A DNA stretch of 64,000 bases, taken from assembly GCA_021413845.1 (NCBI GenBank), contig JAIOPP010000094.1, forward strand, positions 62,001 to 126,000, in the 5' to 3' direction. The stretch comes from Planctomycetia bacterium. Lineage in GTDB: Bacteria > Planctomycetota > Planctomycetia > Pirellulales > PNKZ01. The notes under the pieces are model-generated. The model worked only from the letters and a program-made list of their open reading frames with translations. It ran no database searches and was not told where the DNA came from. Both the position numbers and the translations under genes were made by a program. Below are positions 9,601-16,735 of this stretch, piece by piece (position 1 is the first letter of the stretch; every line of letters begins with the position of its first letter).

Positions 9601-9703
9601 GCTCACCGCATCGCCGAAGAGCATGATGCCGGAGTTGGTGCTGCGTGAAGTGACGGCGCAAGATGCCGCCGACTTGCTCGCGTATTTGATGACGCTCAAG
9701 TAA
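6686..9703 (+). CDS. Giant PVC-type c-type cytochrome (beta-propeller dehydrogenase domain, HEAT repeats, heme domain)
   Basis: Secreted protein of 1005 residues. The signal peptide ends around LPALAQ. The N-terminal half is a six-bladed-propeller, sorbosone/glucose-dehydrogenase-like domain with WVAEIQWY, KVLEDTDGDGKAD, GLNHDHGAHS, NPYEIAVSS and LYLADWYDGG. The middle (roughly residues 430-820) is HEAT-like helical repeats. The C-terminal domain has one c-type heme site, CKNCH at residues 884-888, with a Met-rich end suited to axial ligation. The family is abundant in Planctomycetes and is thought to pass electrons from periplasmic sugar or polymer oxidation. The start is the ATG directly after an in-frame GTG. 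It is paired with a paralogue 103 bp downstream. Confidence 0.93.
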   Translation: MLRIRCLFASLTIFSSLVLPALAQKPPEEELKALVVPDDMEIKLFASEPMITNPSAIDIDTKGRVWVAEIQWYRRAAKTPGADQIKVLEDTDGDGKADKSTVFADTVFAPMSICVAGDKIFVATSPDLWMYEDKDGDLKADGPPKKVLTGFGGLNHDHGAHSLVLGPDHKWWMAHGDTGYNVTGVDGSKIEFPAGGMIRGELDGTKLENIATNFRNPYEIAVSSFGESFCSDNDNDGNVSVRICWILEGGNYGWYKRPGPKFSSGVPFANTWHFRGAIPGFVPSTVVTGFGSPCGMCYYEGSAIPSLKNTPLHCDAGPREVRAYPHQKSGAGFEATQRNIVTSKGDDYFRPDDICTAPDGTLYLADWYDGGVGGHAYNNPDQGRIFRLSPKGAKPARVEKPGPYTSLADAIVGLQSPNLATQYLAREKLLAEGQAAVPALVELMKSNTTNCARAMWVLDRIGGAARDQVVKLLECEDPALEALAVRILRRHGDDSAITARLYKKAAGYHKLDEIGRELLLFLAKQKGPQAEKAIAALAMKYAGGDRYALETIGIAARGREAAVYDALVSAGSTNWETLSLLDPKRGLPAVIALLNDASAASDARLQALNRLAVALDDSAFAAVVALAGNNDAEPSLRKTAVHILQANCHPQTGLWAGIIGPADGAVTAWTKHETADPKKAREQLVECAKRILRKSDDQGGVLNLVVSANLPEVGAEVLPLIDSSNPQLANHAIYAASALRPKGAGEALLKTLSNNKEPKLREAALNALVDMQQWNALKSLVATGAPKSQVENVVNRMMSTTGGALAYLKWIDAEGLDTEGRKLAVAKAINHPDANIRVLYERFVPEGQRPQRLGATMKAEDILKLTGNPSRGEQVYNQSSAAQCKNCHTIRGIGKNLGPNLTQIGKKYEKAALLETIMDPSKAISHEYVTYVVETADGQSYTGFVADKEAKTITVRTAEDKQIKIDAKNIESLTASPKSMMPELVLREVTAQDAADLLAYLMTLK

Positions 9704-9806
9704 CCCGACTTCCCTCTGCGATCGTCAGGCGTTCTCGTCCAGCACCGATCGACGGCGCGGAGCTGCTGCGCGCTTCGTTCTCCCCTTTATCGGTAGTCAA
9801 TTCGCA

Positions 9807-12800
9807 ATGCACACATCTCCGTCGCCGGTTCGTCGCGGACTTCGTTTCGTCGTGGCTTGGGCGATGATCGGAGGATGGTCCTGCCCGGCGTTCGCTGCCG
9901 AACCGGTTATTCCTCATCGTCAGACGAAGCCGCCGAACGAGCCTCGCTCGGCCGAAGAGGCCGCGAAGAAGATGACGGTGCCCCCCGGCTTCACGGTCGA
10001 AGTCGTGGCGGCCGAGCCCGACGTCGTCAACCCGGTATCGATGACGTTCGACGAGCGGGGGAGAATCTGGATCACGGAGAGTGTCGAATACCCGCGCCGC
10101 GCGCCGGGCAAAGGGCGCGACCGGATCAAGATTCTCGAAGACACCGACGGCGACGGCCGGACCGACAAAACGACCGTCTTTGCCGATGGGTTCAATATCC
10201 CCTCGGGCATCGCCGTCGGGGCTGGAGGGGTGTGGGTGGCGAACGCGCCTGACCTGCTGTTCTTGCAAGATACCGACGGCGACGATCGTTGCGATAAGAC
10301 CGAAGTCGTCGTGACGGGCTTCGGCCGCGACGATACGCATGAGTTGCCGAACTCGCTTACGTGGGGCCCCGACGGTTGGCTCTACGGCCTCAACGGCGTC
10401 TTCAATCCTTCTCGTATTAAATATCGCGGCAAGTCGTTCGACTTCACTTGTGCGCTGTTTCGGATCCATCCGCGCACGCGCGACTTCGAGCTGTTTTGCG
10501 AAGGGACGAGCAACCCTTGGGGAGTCGCGTTCAACGGCGACGGCGATGCCTTCATCAGCGCTTGTGTGATCGACCATCTGTGGCACCTCATCGAGACGGC
10601 CTACTACCATCGCCAGGGAGGCGCGTACCCGCCGCATGTTTGGAAGCTGCAATCGATCGTCAACTATCGGCACCAGATGGCGGCCTATTGCGGCATCCAT
10701 TGGTTCGATAGCGAGGCCTATCCGGCCGAGTATCGTGAGAAGCTCTATATGGGCAACATCCACGGCGGCTGCTTGAACGTCGACCGTATCGAACGCAACG
10801 GCGCGACCTACCGCGGCAACAAAGACGAAGATTTCCTCACCGCGAACGACGCTTGGTTTATGCCCGTCGTGCAGAAGACCGGGCCCGATGGTTGCCTCTA
10901 CGTGCTTGATTGGTACGACCGGTACCACTGTTATCAAGACGCGAATCGCGATCCTAAAGGAATCGATCGACTCAAGGGGCGCTTGTATCGCGTGCGCTAC
11001 CAAAACTCGCCGCGTGCCCCGAAGTTCGATCTCGCGAAAGAGACCGACGACCAACTCATCGCTCGGCTGCATAGTCCGAACGTTTTCTTTCGCGATATCG
11101 CGCAGCGGCTCTTGTGGGAACGCCACGACCCGACCACGCGTAAGAAGCTGGAATCGCTTGTGCTTGATGAATCGGTTGCGCGAAAAGCGCGAATGCACGC
11201 CTTGTGGTCGGTCGTTGGCATGGGGCCGCTCGAAGCCGCTTTCGCAGCGAAGCTGAGTGGTCACAGCGACCATGTCTTGCGTTCCTGGTCGGCTCGGGCC
11301 CTCGGCAACGCGAAGCAAACCGGCGACGCCGAGGCCGTGCGACAAGTCGTCGCGTTGACCCGCGACGCCTCGCCCGACGTCCGGCTGCAAGCCGTGGTCG
11401 CGGCGCCCAAACTACTCGGCGACAAGTCGTATCCGGCGCTGTTCGACGCGCTGCAGACTACGGTGCTCGATCCGGTATTGCCGTCGATCGTCTGGCAGAA
11501 CCTGCTGCCGCAGTTGTCGACCAAGCGTGCGGAGATCGTCGCCGAGTTCCTCGCTCGCGAAGACGCGAAACACCCGGCCTTTTCGGAGTTGATGCCGCGA
11601 CTAGCCGCCTGGTTGCTCGCTCAAGGAGAATCCGGCGCCGCCGACGTTGCGAAGCTCGCGCTCGATACGAAGCACCCGCATACGACGTTACTGTGCCTCG
11701 AAATTTTGGCCGATCGTCTGCAAAGCGGCGAACTCGGCCCGGCCGCCGATGCCGTGCTGCGCAAGCATTTGGAAGAGCCGCTTGTCCGCATGGCGGGGGA
11801 AACGTCGGAAGCCGAAAAGCAATTCGCCGCCACGGCCGTCCTTTGCCATTGGAAGCACCCGACCGCAATCCAACTGATGCAGGGGGTCGTCGCGACGAAG
11901 GATTATCAATTGAAGCATCGGCTGGAAGCGGTCGACGCCTGGGCCTCGTCGGGCGATCCGTCGCTGGTAACCGCGATACCGAAATTGCTACCGCCGAGCG
12001 ATGTGCATCCGCAACCGCTCCGCCGCCGCGTGCTCGAGGCCTTGACGCGCTACGAAGATCCGGCGGTTGCTGCGAATACGCTCGCCGTCTATCCGCAACT
12101 CGAAGACGATCTTAAGCCCGCCGCCGTCGAGTTGCTGACGAGTCGTGTTTCTTGGAGCAACGAACTGATCGACGGGATTAAAGCCGGCAAGCTTTCGAAA
12201 GACGCCGTCAACGTCAATCAGATCCGCAAGCTCATCAAGTCGGGCGATAAGGACTTAGCGAAACGCGTCGAAGAGACGTGGGGCGCGCTACGAACCGATC
12301 GCAACCCACAGCGCGAGCAGGTGGTGAACAAGATGCGCGATCTGTTGCGCAACTCCGCCGGTGATCCGCTTGCCGGCCAAATCGTCTTCTCGAAGGTTTG
12401 CGGCCAGTGCCACAAGATTCACGGCACGGGCCAAGAGGTCGGGCCGGATATCACGGTGAACGGTCGTTCGTCGTTCGAGCAGCTTTTATCGAACGTCTTC
12501 GATCCGAGCCTTGTGATCGGCAACGCCTATCGAGCCCGAACGGTCGTGATATCGGATGGCCGCGTAATGACGGGCCTGCCGGTGGAAGAGAGTCCGCAGC
12601 GCGTCGTCTTGAAGCTGCAAGGGGGGAAGCTCGAAACGATCGCTCGCGCAGACGTCGATGAAATCGAGATCAGTAAGTTGTCGCTGATGCCCGAAGGGGT
12701 CGAAGTGCAGTTCAAGCCGCAAGAGTTGATCGACTTGTTCGCGTTTCTTAAGCTCGATAAGCCGCCGACCGATCCCCTGGCGAAGCCGCTTCCGAATTTC

Positions 12801-12836
12801 GGCGAGCTTCGCGAAGCGCCGCGTATTAAGAAATAG
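9807..12836 (+). CDS. Giant PVC-type c-type cytochrome, second paralogue
   Basis: A 1009-residue secreted protein with the same plan as its upstream neighbour: signal peptide ending near AFAAE, then a propeller domain with WITESVEYPRR, KILEDTDGDGRTD, GPDGWLYGLNGV and LYVLDWYDRYHC. HEAT-like repeats occupy roughly residues 410-830. The C-terminal heme domain has CGQCH at residues 865-869 and a VGPDIT turn. The two proteins differ too much to be a recent duplication. Co-orientation and spacing suggest co-expression; the substrate cannot be read from the sequence. Confidence 0.93.
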   Translation: MHTSPSPVRRGLRFVVAWAMIGGWSCPAFAAEPVIPHRQTKPPNEPRSAEEAAKKMTVPPGFTVEVVAAEPDVVNPVSMTFDERGRIWITESVEYPRRAPGKGRDRIKILEDTDGDGRTDKTTVFADGFNIPSGIAVGAGGVWVANAPDLLFLQDTDGDDRCDKTEVVVTGFGRDDTHELPNSLTWGPDGWLYGLNGVFNPSRIKYRGKSFDFTCALFRIHPRTRDFELFCEGTSNPWGVAFNGDGDAFISACVIDHLWHLIETAYYHRQGGAYPPHVWKLQSIVNYRHQMAAYCGIHWFDSEAYPAEYREKLYMGNIHGGCLNVDRIERNGATYRGNKDEDFLTANDAWFMPVVQKTGPDGCLYVLDWYDRYHCYQDANRDPKGIDRLKGRLYRVRYQNSPRAPKFDLAKETDDQLIARLHSPNVFFRDIAQRLLWERHDPTTRKKLESLVLDESVARKARMHALWSVVGMGPLEAAFAAKLSGHSDHVLRSWSARALGNAKQTGDAEAVRQVVALTRDASPDVRLQAVVAAPKLLGDKSYPALFDALQTTVLDPVLPSIVWQNLLPQLSTKRAEIVAEFLAREDAKHPAFSELMPRLAAWLLAQGESGAADVAKLALDTKHPHTTLLCLEILADRLQSGELGPAADAVLRKHLEEPLVRMAGETSEAEKQFAATAVLCHWKHPTAIQLMQGVVATKDYQLKHRLEAVDAWASSGDPSLVTAIPKLLPPSDVHPQPLRRRVLEALTRYEDPAVAANTLAVYPQLEDDLKPAAVELLTSRVSWSNELIDGIKAGKLSKDAVNVNQIRKLIKSGDKDLAKRVEETWGALRTDRNPQREQVVNKMRDLLRNSAGDPLAGQIVFSKVCGQCHKIHGTGQEVGPDITVNGRSSFEQLLSNVFDPSLVIGNAYRARTVVISDGRVMTGLPVEESPQRVVLKLQGGKLETIARADVDEIEISKLSLMPEGVEVQFKPQELIDLFAFLKLDKPPTDPLAKPLPNFGELREAPRIKK

Positions 12837-12866
12837 CGCAGCAAAAAATGGTGCAGGACGAAAACG

Positions 12867-13514
12867 TTACGGCAATCGGAAGAACGCCGGCCACCACTCC
12901 GCGCCGCGCGCGACGGCAAGCAGCGTCAGCCCCGCGGGCACGACTAACAGCCGCAGAGCTCGCCTCGTCTCGTTCCGCAGGGCCTTGGCGTAGATCGTGA
13001 TCTCGGCCGACGTGCGATAGAGGCGGAAGTTCGGTATGAACCGCGGCGTGCGCCGGCAGTAGGCGTCGAATGTATCCGAGCCTACGAGCTCGCGCAGAAA
13101 CGTTTCTTCTGCCGGCACGGTTACGAACGCATAGTGCAGCGCCGCCGCGAGTACGGCGATCAGCAGCGTCGCGCTGTGCAGGCAAAGGGGTGCCGACAAG
13201 CCGATCAAGAGCGAACCGACGTACAGCGGGTTACGCACGATCGAATACGGGCCGTCGACCGTGAGAGTCGCGTCGCGCCGGCCGCCGACTTTGCGTCCGC
13301 CGACATAGAGTGTCGCCCAGAAGCGCATCCCGATGCCGAGCGCGAAAGCCATCCACCCGCAAGACGATAATGCCGCTCCCAAGGCGGCATCGAACGTAAC
13401 CAACGGCGACGAGCAGGCCACGGCCGCGCCGCAGAGGCCGAGCGCCGCTCCTCCGGCGAGACCCCGCATGTGGAACCCGCGCGATTCGATATAGCGAAGC
13501 GTCTCGGTGCTCAT
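12867..13514 (-). CDS. Integral-membrane methyltransferase-like protein (ICMT/PEMT family)
   Basis: A 215-residue multi-span membrane protein. The key block is GPYSIVRNPLYVG near residue 90, the RNP-Y signature of isoprenylcysteine carboxyl methyltransferase and phospholipid N-methyltransferase relatives, followed by a hydrophobic span and AEETFLRELVG-DTFDAYCRRTPRFIP, the typical Glu/Arg-rich cofactor-binding tail. The target is probably a lipid or lipid-linked molecule. The start is the ATG at 13514; the frame stays open to 13592 without family-like sequence. It is divergent from the TIGR01777 gene. Confidence 0.8.
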   Translation of the reverse strand: MSTETLRYIESRGFHMRGLAGGAALGLCGAAVACSSPLVTFDAALGAALSSCGWMAFALGIGMRFWATLYVGGRKVGGRRDATLTVDGPYSIVRNPLYVGSLLIGLSAPLCLHSATLLIAVLAAALHYAFVTVPAEETFLRELVGSDTFDAYCRRTPRFIPNFRLYRTSAEITIYAKALRNETRRALRLLVVPAGLTLLAVARGAEWWPAFFRLP

Positions 13515-13570
13515 CGGAAGCTCGTTTCCGGTCGGGGGTCGCCACTCGTCACTTCGGGCCGGGATTGTAA

Positions 13571-13584
13571 TTCGAGCGCTCGAA
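13571..13584. promoter_or_regulatory. 14-bp perfect palindrome between divergent genes
   Basis: TTCGAGCGCTCGAA is fully self-complementary and lies in the 151-bp gap between the membrane methyltransferase and the epimerase gene. A dimeric regulator site is possible, but TCGA-rich palindromes are common at this GC content. Confidence 0.3.
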
Positions 13585-13665
13585 CGGCTCAATACGAGCC
13601 GGCCGAACCGGCGCCGTGCGCCTATAGTACTCTCGTAGCTTCAACTCTCGGAGGAGGGCCTGACG

Positions 13666-14592
13666 ATGCGAGCTTTAGTAACCGGTGCGACGGGATTCGT
13701 GGGCAAAAGGCTGTTGCAGTTCCTCGACGAACCGGTCGTGCTATCACGCAACGCGGAATCGGCGAAGCGCGTGCTCGGCGACCGAACGCGAGTGCTGTCG
13801 TGGGATCCGATGTCGGAAGCCGCGCCGCGCGAGGCGTTTGCCGGCGTCGACACGGTCTTTCATCTCGCCGGCGATCCGGTGGCCGAAGGGCGCTGGAACG
13901 AAGAAAAGAAACGACGCATTCGCGACAGCCGCGTCATCGGCACGGCGAACTTGGTGCGTGGGATCGCAGCGGCGGAGTCGAAACCGCGTGTGCTCGTCTC
14001 GGCCTCGGCGATCGGGTACTACGGCTCGCGCGGCGACGAAACGCTTGACGAAGCCGCTGCGGCGAGCGAAGGTTTTCTGGCCGAGGCGTGCGTTGCCTGG
14101 GAGCGAGAAGCCGCGGCGGCGAAGCAACTCGGAGTGCGCACGGCGATGGGGCGCATAGGCCTCGTGCTCGGCGACGGGGGCGCGCTGAAGAAGATGCTCC
14201 TGCCGTTTAAGCTGGGACTGGGTGGTCGCCTCGGCGACGGCCGGCAATGGATGTCTTGGGTTCATGTCGACGATGTCGTCGGCATGTTTCTGTATGCAGC
14301 GCGCGAGGAAGGAGTGCGAGGCCCGTTTAATGCGGTGGGACCGAAGCCGGCGACGAATATCGATTTCACGAAGGCTTTGGGTCGCGCAGTGCATCGACCG
14401 ACGATCTTACCGGCTCCGGTATTTGCGCTCCGCTTAGCGTTCGGCGAGTTCGCCGAAGTGCCGCTCGGCTCGCAACGTTGCGTTCCCAAGCGAATGCTCG
14501 ACGCAGGTTATCGCTTCCAGTACCCGACGCTCGACGAAGCGCTGGCCGCGGCGGTTGCCGGCACGTCGAAGCCGGCGGGGTTCGTTCGATGA
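13666..14592 (+). CDS. TIGR01777 family NAD(P)-binding epimerase
   Basis: A 308-residue extended short-chain dehydrogenase. The N-terminal VTGATGFVGKRL is the dinucleotide-binding glycine motif. FHLAGDPVAEGRWNEEKKR, SRVIGTANLV, SASAIGYYGSRGDE and the late WMSWVHVDDVVGMFL and FNAVGPKPATN are hallmarks of the YfcH/SulA-like TIGR01777 group. A strong ribosome site (GGAGGAGGG, 13650-13658) precedes the ATG. Its stop overlaps the start of the SRPBCC gene by ATGA; the two domains are fused in some bacteria, so they probably act together. The substrate is not known. Confidence 0.93.
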   Translation: MRALVTGATGFVGKRLLQFLDEPVVLSRNAESAKRVLGDRTRVLSWDPMSEAAPREAFAGVDTVFHLAGDPVAEGRWNEEKKRRIRDSRVIGTANLVRGIAAAESKPRVLVSASAIGYYGSRGDETLDEAAAASEGFLAEACVAWEREAAAAKQLGVRTAMGRIGLVLGDGGALKKMLLPFKLGLGGRLGDGRQWMSWVHVDDVVGMFLYAAREEGVRGPFNAVGPKPATNIDFTKALGRAVHRPTILPAPVFALRLAFGEFAEVPLGSQRCVPKRMLDAGYRFQYPTLDEALAAAVAGTSKPAGFVR

Positions 14593-15062
14593 CGGGGCGC
14601 GAGTATACGCTGCGCCGCCTGCAGAGATTACCGCTGCCGATCGAGCGCACGTTCGCCTTCTTCGCCGACGCGGGAAACCTCGAAGCGATCACGCCGCCGT
14701 TTCTGAAGTTTCGCATCGTCTCGCCGGTGCCGATCGAGATGCGCGCCGGGGCGTTGATCGAGTATCGCTTGCAACTGTTCGGCATTCCGTTCGGTTGGCG
14801 CACCGAGATCGAAGCGTTCGACGCGCCGCGGCGATTTGTCGATCGACAAATTTCCGGACCTTACGCGCTATGGCATCACACGCATGAATTCCGATCGCTC
14901 GCCGATCCTGAGACGGGCGCCCTATCGACGGAAATGATCGATACCGTGCGCTACGCGATTCGACCGGCGCTTCTCGGGCCGATAGCAGAGCGGCTTTTCG
15001 TGCGGCGAACGCTTGAGCGGATCTTCGACTATCGCGCCAAGAAGATCGTCGAGCTTATCTGA
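14589..15062 (+). CDS. SRPBCC family (START-like) ligand-binding protein
   Basis: A 157-residue helix-grip protein of the polyketide cyclase/SRPBCC group. The conserved opening [22 protein letters not shown] and the [30 protein letters not shown] block match the stand-alone partner of TIGR01777 epimerases. The ATG lies inside the upstream stop codon (ATGA), so translation is probably coupled. Its last 8 bp overlap the 3' end of the convergent cyclotransferase gene. The ligand is unknown. Confidence 0.9.
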   Translation: [157 protein letters not shown]

Positions 15063-15435
15063 CATTCCAAACGGAACCGGGAACGAGCGGAAACCGTTCG
15101 GTCCGACCTAGCCAGAGATAGGTCCATGCCGTGGTCGGGCGTGGCGCGGAACCCTCAAGCGGCAAGACGGCAACCGCGACGCGCCTATACAACGTTCCTT
15201 CGTCTTCCAGCCGGTCGAGCGTCGGAAGCAACGCTTCGACGATGCGATACAGTTCCCCTTCGATCTCGAGCGGAGCCGCGAGATGTTCGAGCATCGCGGG
15301 ATAGTCGCCGCAATCGATCAAGCGGAACCGTGACTCGGTTTTCGCTTCGCCGAGAAACTCGGCCGTCGACAGAAGTCCGTGGTTACGACCGCCGCGCTTC
15401 AACGTACCGTAGACGAACAAAAGATCGGTGAGCAT
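15055..15435 (-). CDS. Gamma-glutamylcyclotransferase family protein
   Basis: A 126-residue AIG2/GGCT-fold protein. LLFVYGTLKRGGRNHG near residue 6 is the substrate-binding YGTL loop, FRLIDCGDYPAML the next strand, and LEDEGTLYRRV supplies the catalytic Glu of the family. Members cyclise gamma-glutamyl or gamma-glutamyl-amine compounds to 5-oxoproline. The start lies directly downstream of a long hairpin that probably separates it from the small gene at 15591. Confidence 0.9.
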   Translation of the reverse strand: MLTDLLFVYGTLKRGGRNHGLLSTAEFLGEAKTESRFRLIDCGDYPAMLEHLAAPLEIEGELYRIVEALLPTLDRLEDEGTLYRRVAVAVLPLEGSAPRPTTAWTYLWLGRTERFPLVPGSVWNVR

Positions 15436-15471
15436 CGTGGCGACGCTCCTGTGGTTTTAGGCGCGCAAAAC

Positions 15472-15535
15472 AACCGCGACGCGCGAGAAACGGCTCCCGG
15501 AGTGCGGGAGCGGTCGATTCTCGTGCGTCGCGGTT
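15472..15535 (-). terminator. 64-nt near-perfect hairpin, probable terminator of the small basic gene
   Basis: Outer stem: 18 bases at 15472-15489 pair with 15518-15535 with only one G-T pair. Inner stem: GCTCCCG (15493-15499) with CGGGAGC (15505-15511) around the loop GAGTG. Read on the minus strand the stem is followed by GTTTTG, so it can act as an intrinsic terminator between the gene ending at 15591 and the cyclotransferase starting at 15435. A structured small RNA is the alternative. Confidence 0.6.
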
Positions 15536-15590
15536 CGTGTCTGGCGATGAATCTGCGAAGGCGCGCGGTTTGGAAAGCGGACGCTTCCGA

Positions 15591-15680
15591 CTAGCCCTTA
15601 CGATGACGAATACGGGCTCGCATACGGCGCTTCTTTCGGCCGACTTTGCGTCGTCCCTTTCCTGTCTTCTTGACACCCAC
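15591..15680 (-). CDS. Very small, highly basic AURKAIP1/COX24-type ribosomal protein
   Basis: A 29-residue protein, GVKKTGKGRRKVGRKKRRMR plus a short basic tail; about half its residues are Lys or Arg. It resembles the AURKAIP1/COX24 (bS22/mS38-like) peptides annotated in PVC and Bacteroidetes genomes as small ribosomal-subunit proteins, though that match is from memory. The GTG start at 15680 is supported by a perfect GGAGG Shine-Dalgarno eight bases upstream. A candidate promoter and hairpins precede it and a 64-nt hairpin follows, so it looks like a stand-alone, highly expressed gene. Its size makes automatic callers miss it. Confidence 0.75.
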   Translation of the reverse strand: MGVKKTGKGRRKVGRKKRRMRARIRHRKG

Positions 15681-15733
15681 GGCAAAAACCTCCGGCAACG
15701 CGTTTGATGGACGGGGTCGAACGCTTCGGGCCG

Positions 15734-15773
15734 GACGGCGCAAATGAAAGCGCCGTCGACGCTTGCGGTCGAC
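15734..15773 (-). promoter_or_regulatory. Leader with two overlapping hairpins before the small basic gene
   Basis: GACGGCGC (15734-15741) pairs with GCGCCGTC (15750-15757) around an 8-nt loop. GTCGAC (15755-15760) pairs with GTCGAC (15768-15773) around GCTTGCG. The stems share three bases, so they are mutually exclusive in RNA, as in attenuators or autogenous ribosomal-protein leaders. Function is inferred. Confidence 0.3.
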
Positions 15774-15787
15774 ATGAACGAGGCACA

Positions 15788-15817
15788 AGTGTAACAAATG
15801 GGGTCGGCGACAAGCAA
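15788..15817 (-). promoter_or_regulatory. Candidate promoter for the small basic gene
   Basis: On the minus strand TTGCTT, 18 bp, TACACT. It lies between the scpB stop and the leader hairpins and would give about a 100-nt leader. Confidence 0.3.
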
Positions 15818-15859
15818 GCCGGGTAAGGGCTCGGAGAACGGAAATAACCCATCTTTCCG

Positions 15860-16687
15860 TCAACCTCCCGCTACATCTTGCCCGCGCGGAAGGTCGTCGA
15901 GGCTTTCGAGCCCGAAGAGTTCGAGGAAACGCTTCGTCGTGACGAATTTAGCCTCTTTGCGCGAGGTTCCTTCGGGGCGTTCCATCCGGAGCAATTGTCG
16001 ACGGAGGAGCTGATTGAGAATCGCCGAGCTCGGATGACCGCGCAGGTTGCTTACCTCTTCCGCCGTTAAAGCCCCCTTATAAGCGACGACCGACAACGTC
16101 TCGATCGCGGCTTGGCTGAGCTTTGCGGCGCGATTGCGGCTGAAGGTTTTATCGCGAACCGACCGCAGCTCGGCGCGAAGCACGAGCCGATAGCCCGACC
16201 CCTCGGAGATGATTTCATAAGGGGCATTACGTTCGAGATACTTCTCGTTCAGCTCGCGAACGGCCGCTTCGATCTCGGCGACGCGCACCCCGCGCATCAG
16301 GCCCGCGAGCCATTGCGGCGAGATCGGCACGTTGTCGGGATCGCCGACGAAGAGCATCGCTTCGAGGATCGTGCGCGGCGAAATCTCGCAACGGTCGTCT
16401 TGGTCAGTGGCTGCGGCGCGCGGCAACTCCTCGGCTAAGGCGGCGACCGGATCGTCGGCCGGAGGTGGAGGCTCCGCGGCTTCTTCATAGGGATCGCTCC
16501 CTTTGCCGAGCATTTCTGCAAAGGCCGCGCTCAGCGAATCGAGCGACAAGCCTTCGTCGTCGGCTTCGGCGGGCTTCGTCGCCGGCATTCCGAGCGACGA
16601 AGCCACGGTTGCGGATTCATCCGAGGTGGATGGATCCGATTGCTTAAGGCGGTCGTCGGGCGTTTGCTTCGGCTTGCGCTTGGCCAT
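15860..16687 (-). CDS. scpB: Segregation and condensation protein B
   Basis: Kleisin-partner subunit of the SMC-ScpAB condensin, which binds ScpA and helps segregate chromosomes. The protein has 275 residues. The first ~100 are a low-complexity acidic and Pro-rich extension not typical of short ScpB proteins. The conserved winged-helix part follows: ILEAMLFVGDPDNVPIS, the YEIISEGSGYRLVLR strand, KLSQAAIETLSVVAYKGALT and the second winged helix with HPSSAILNQLLRRQLL. The ATG at 16687 (MAKRKPK) is chosen over an upstream in-frame start at 16726. No scpA is visible nearby. Confidence 0.9.
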   Translation of the reverse strand: MAKRKPKQTPDDRLKQSDPSTSDESATVASSLGMPATKPAEADDEGLSLDSLSAAFAEMLGKGSDPYEEAAEPPPPADDPVAALAEELPRAAATDQDDRCEISPRTILEAMLFVGDPDNVPISPQWLAGLMRGVRVAEIEAAVRELNEKYLERNAPYEIISEGSGYRLVLRAELRSVRDKTFSRNRAAKLSQAAIETLSVVAYKGALTAEEVSNLRGHPSSAILNQLLRRQLLRMERPEGTSRKEAKFVTTKRFLELFGLESLDDLPRGQDVAGG

Positions 16688-16735
16688 AACGCCTGCACTA
16701 TACGACCGTCGGTCGTGGGGCGGCAAGCTCGGATT

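Noticed and set aside
9696-11390. 564-codon open frame on the minus strand
   Set aside because: It lies opposite the well-supported second PVC cytochrome and its Arg/Val/Asp-rich composition is typical of an antisense shadow in GC-rich DNA.
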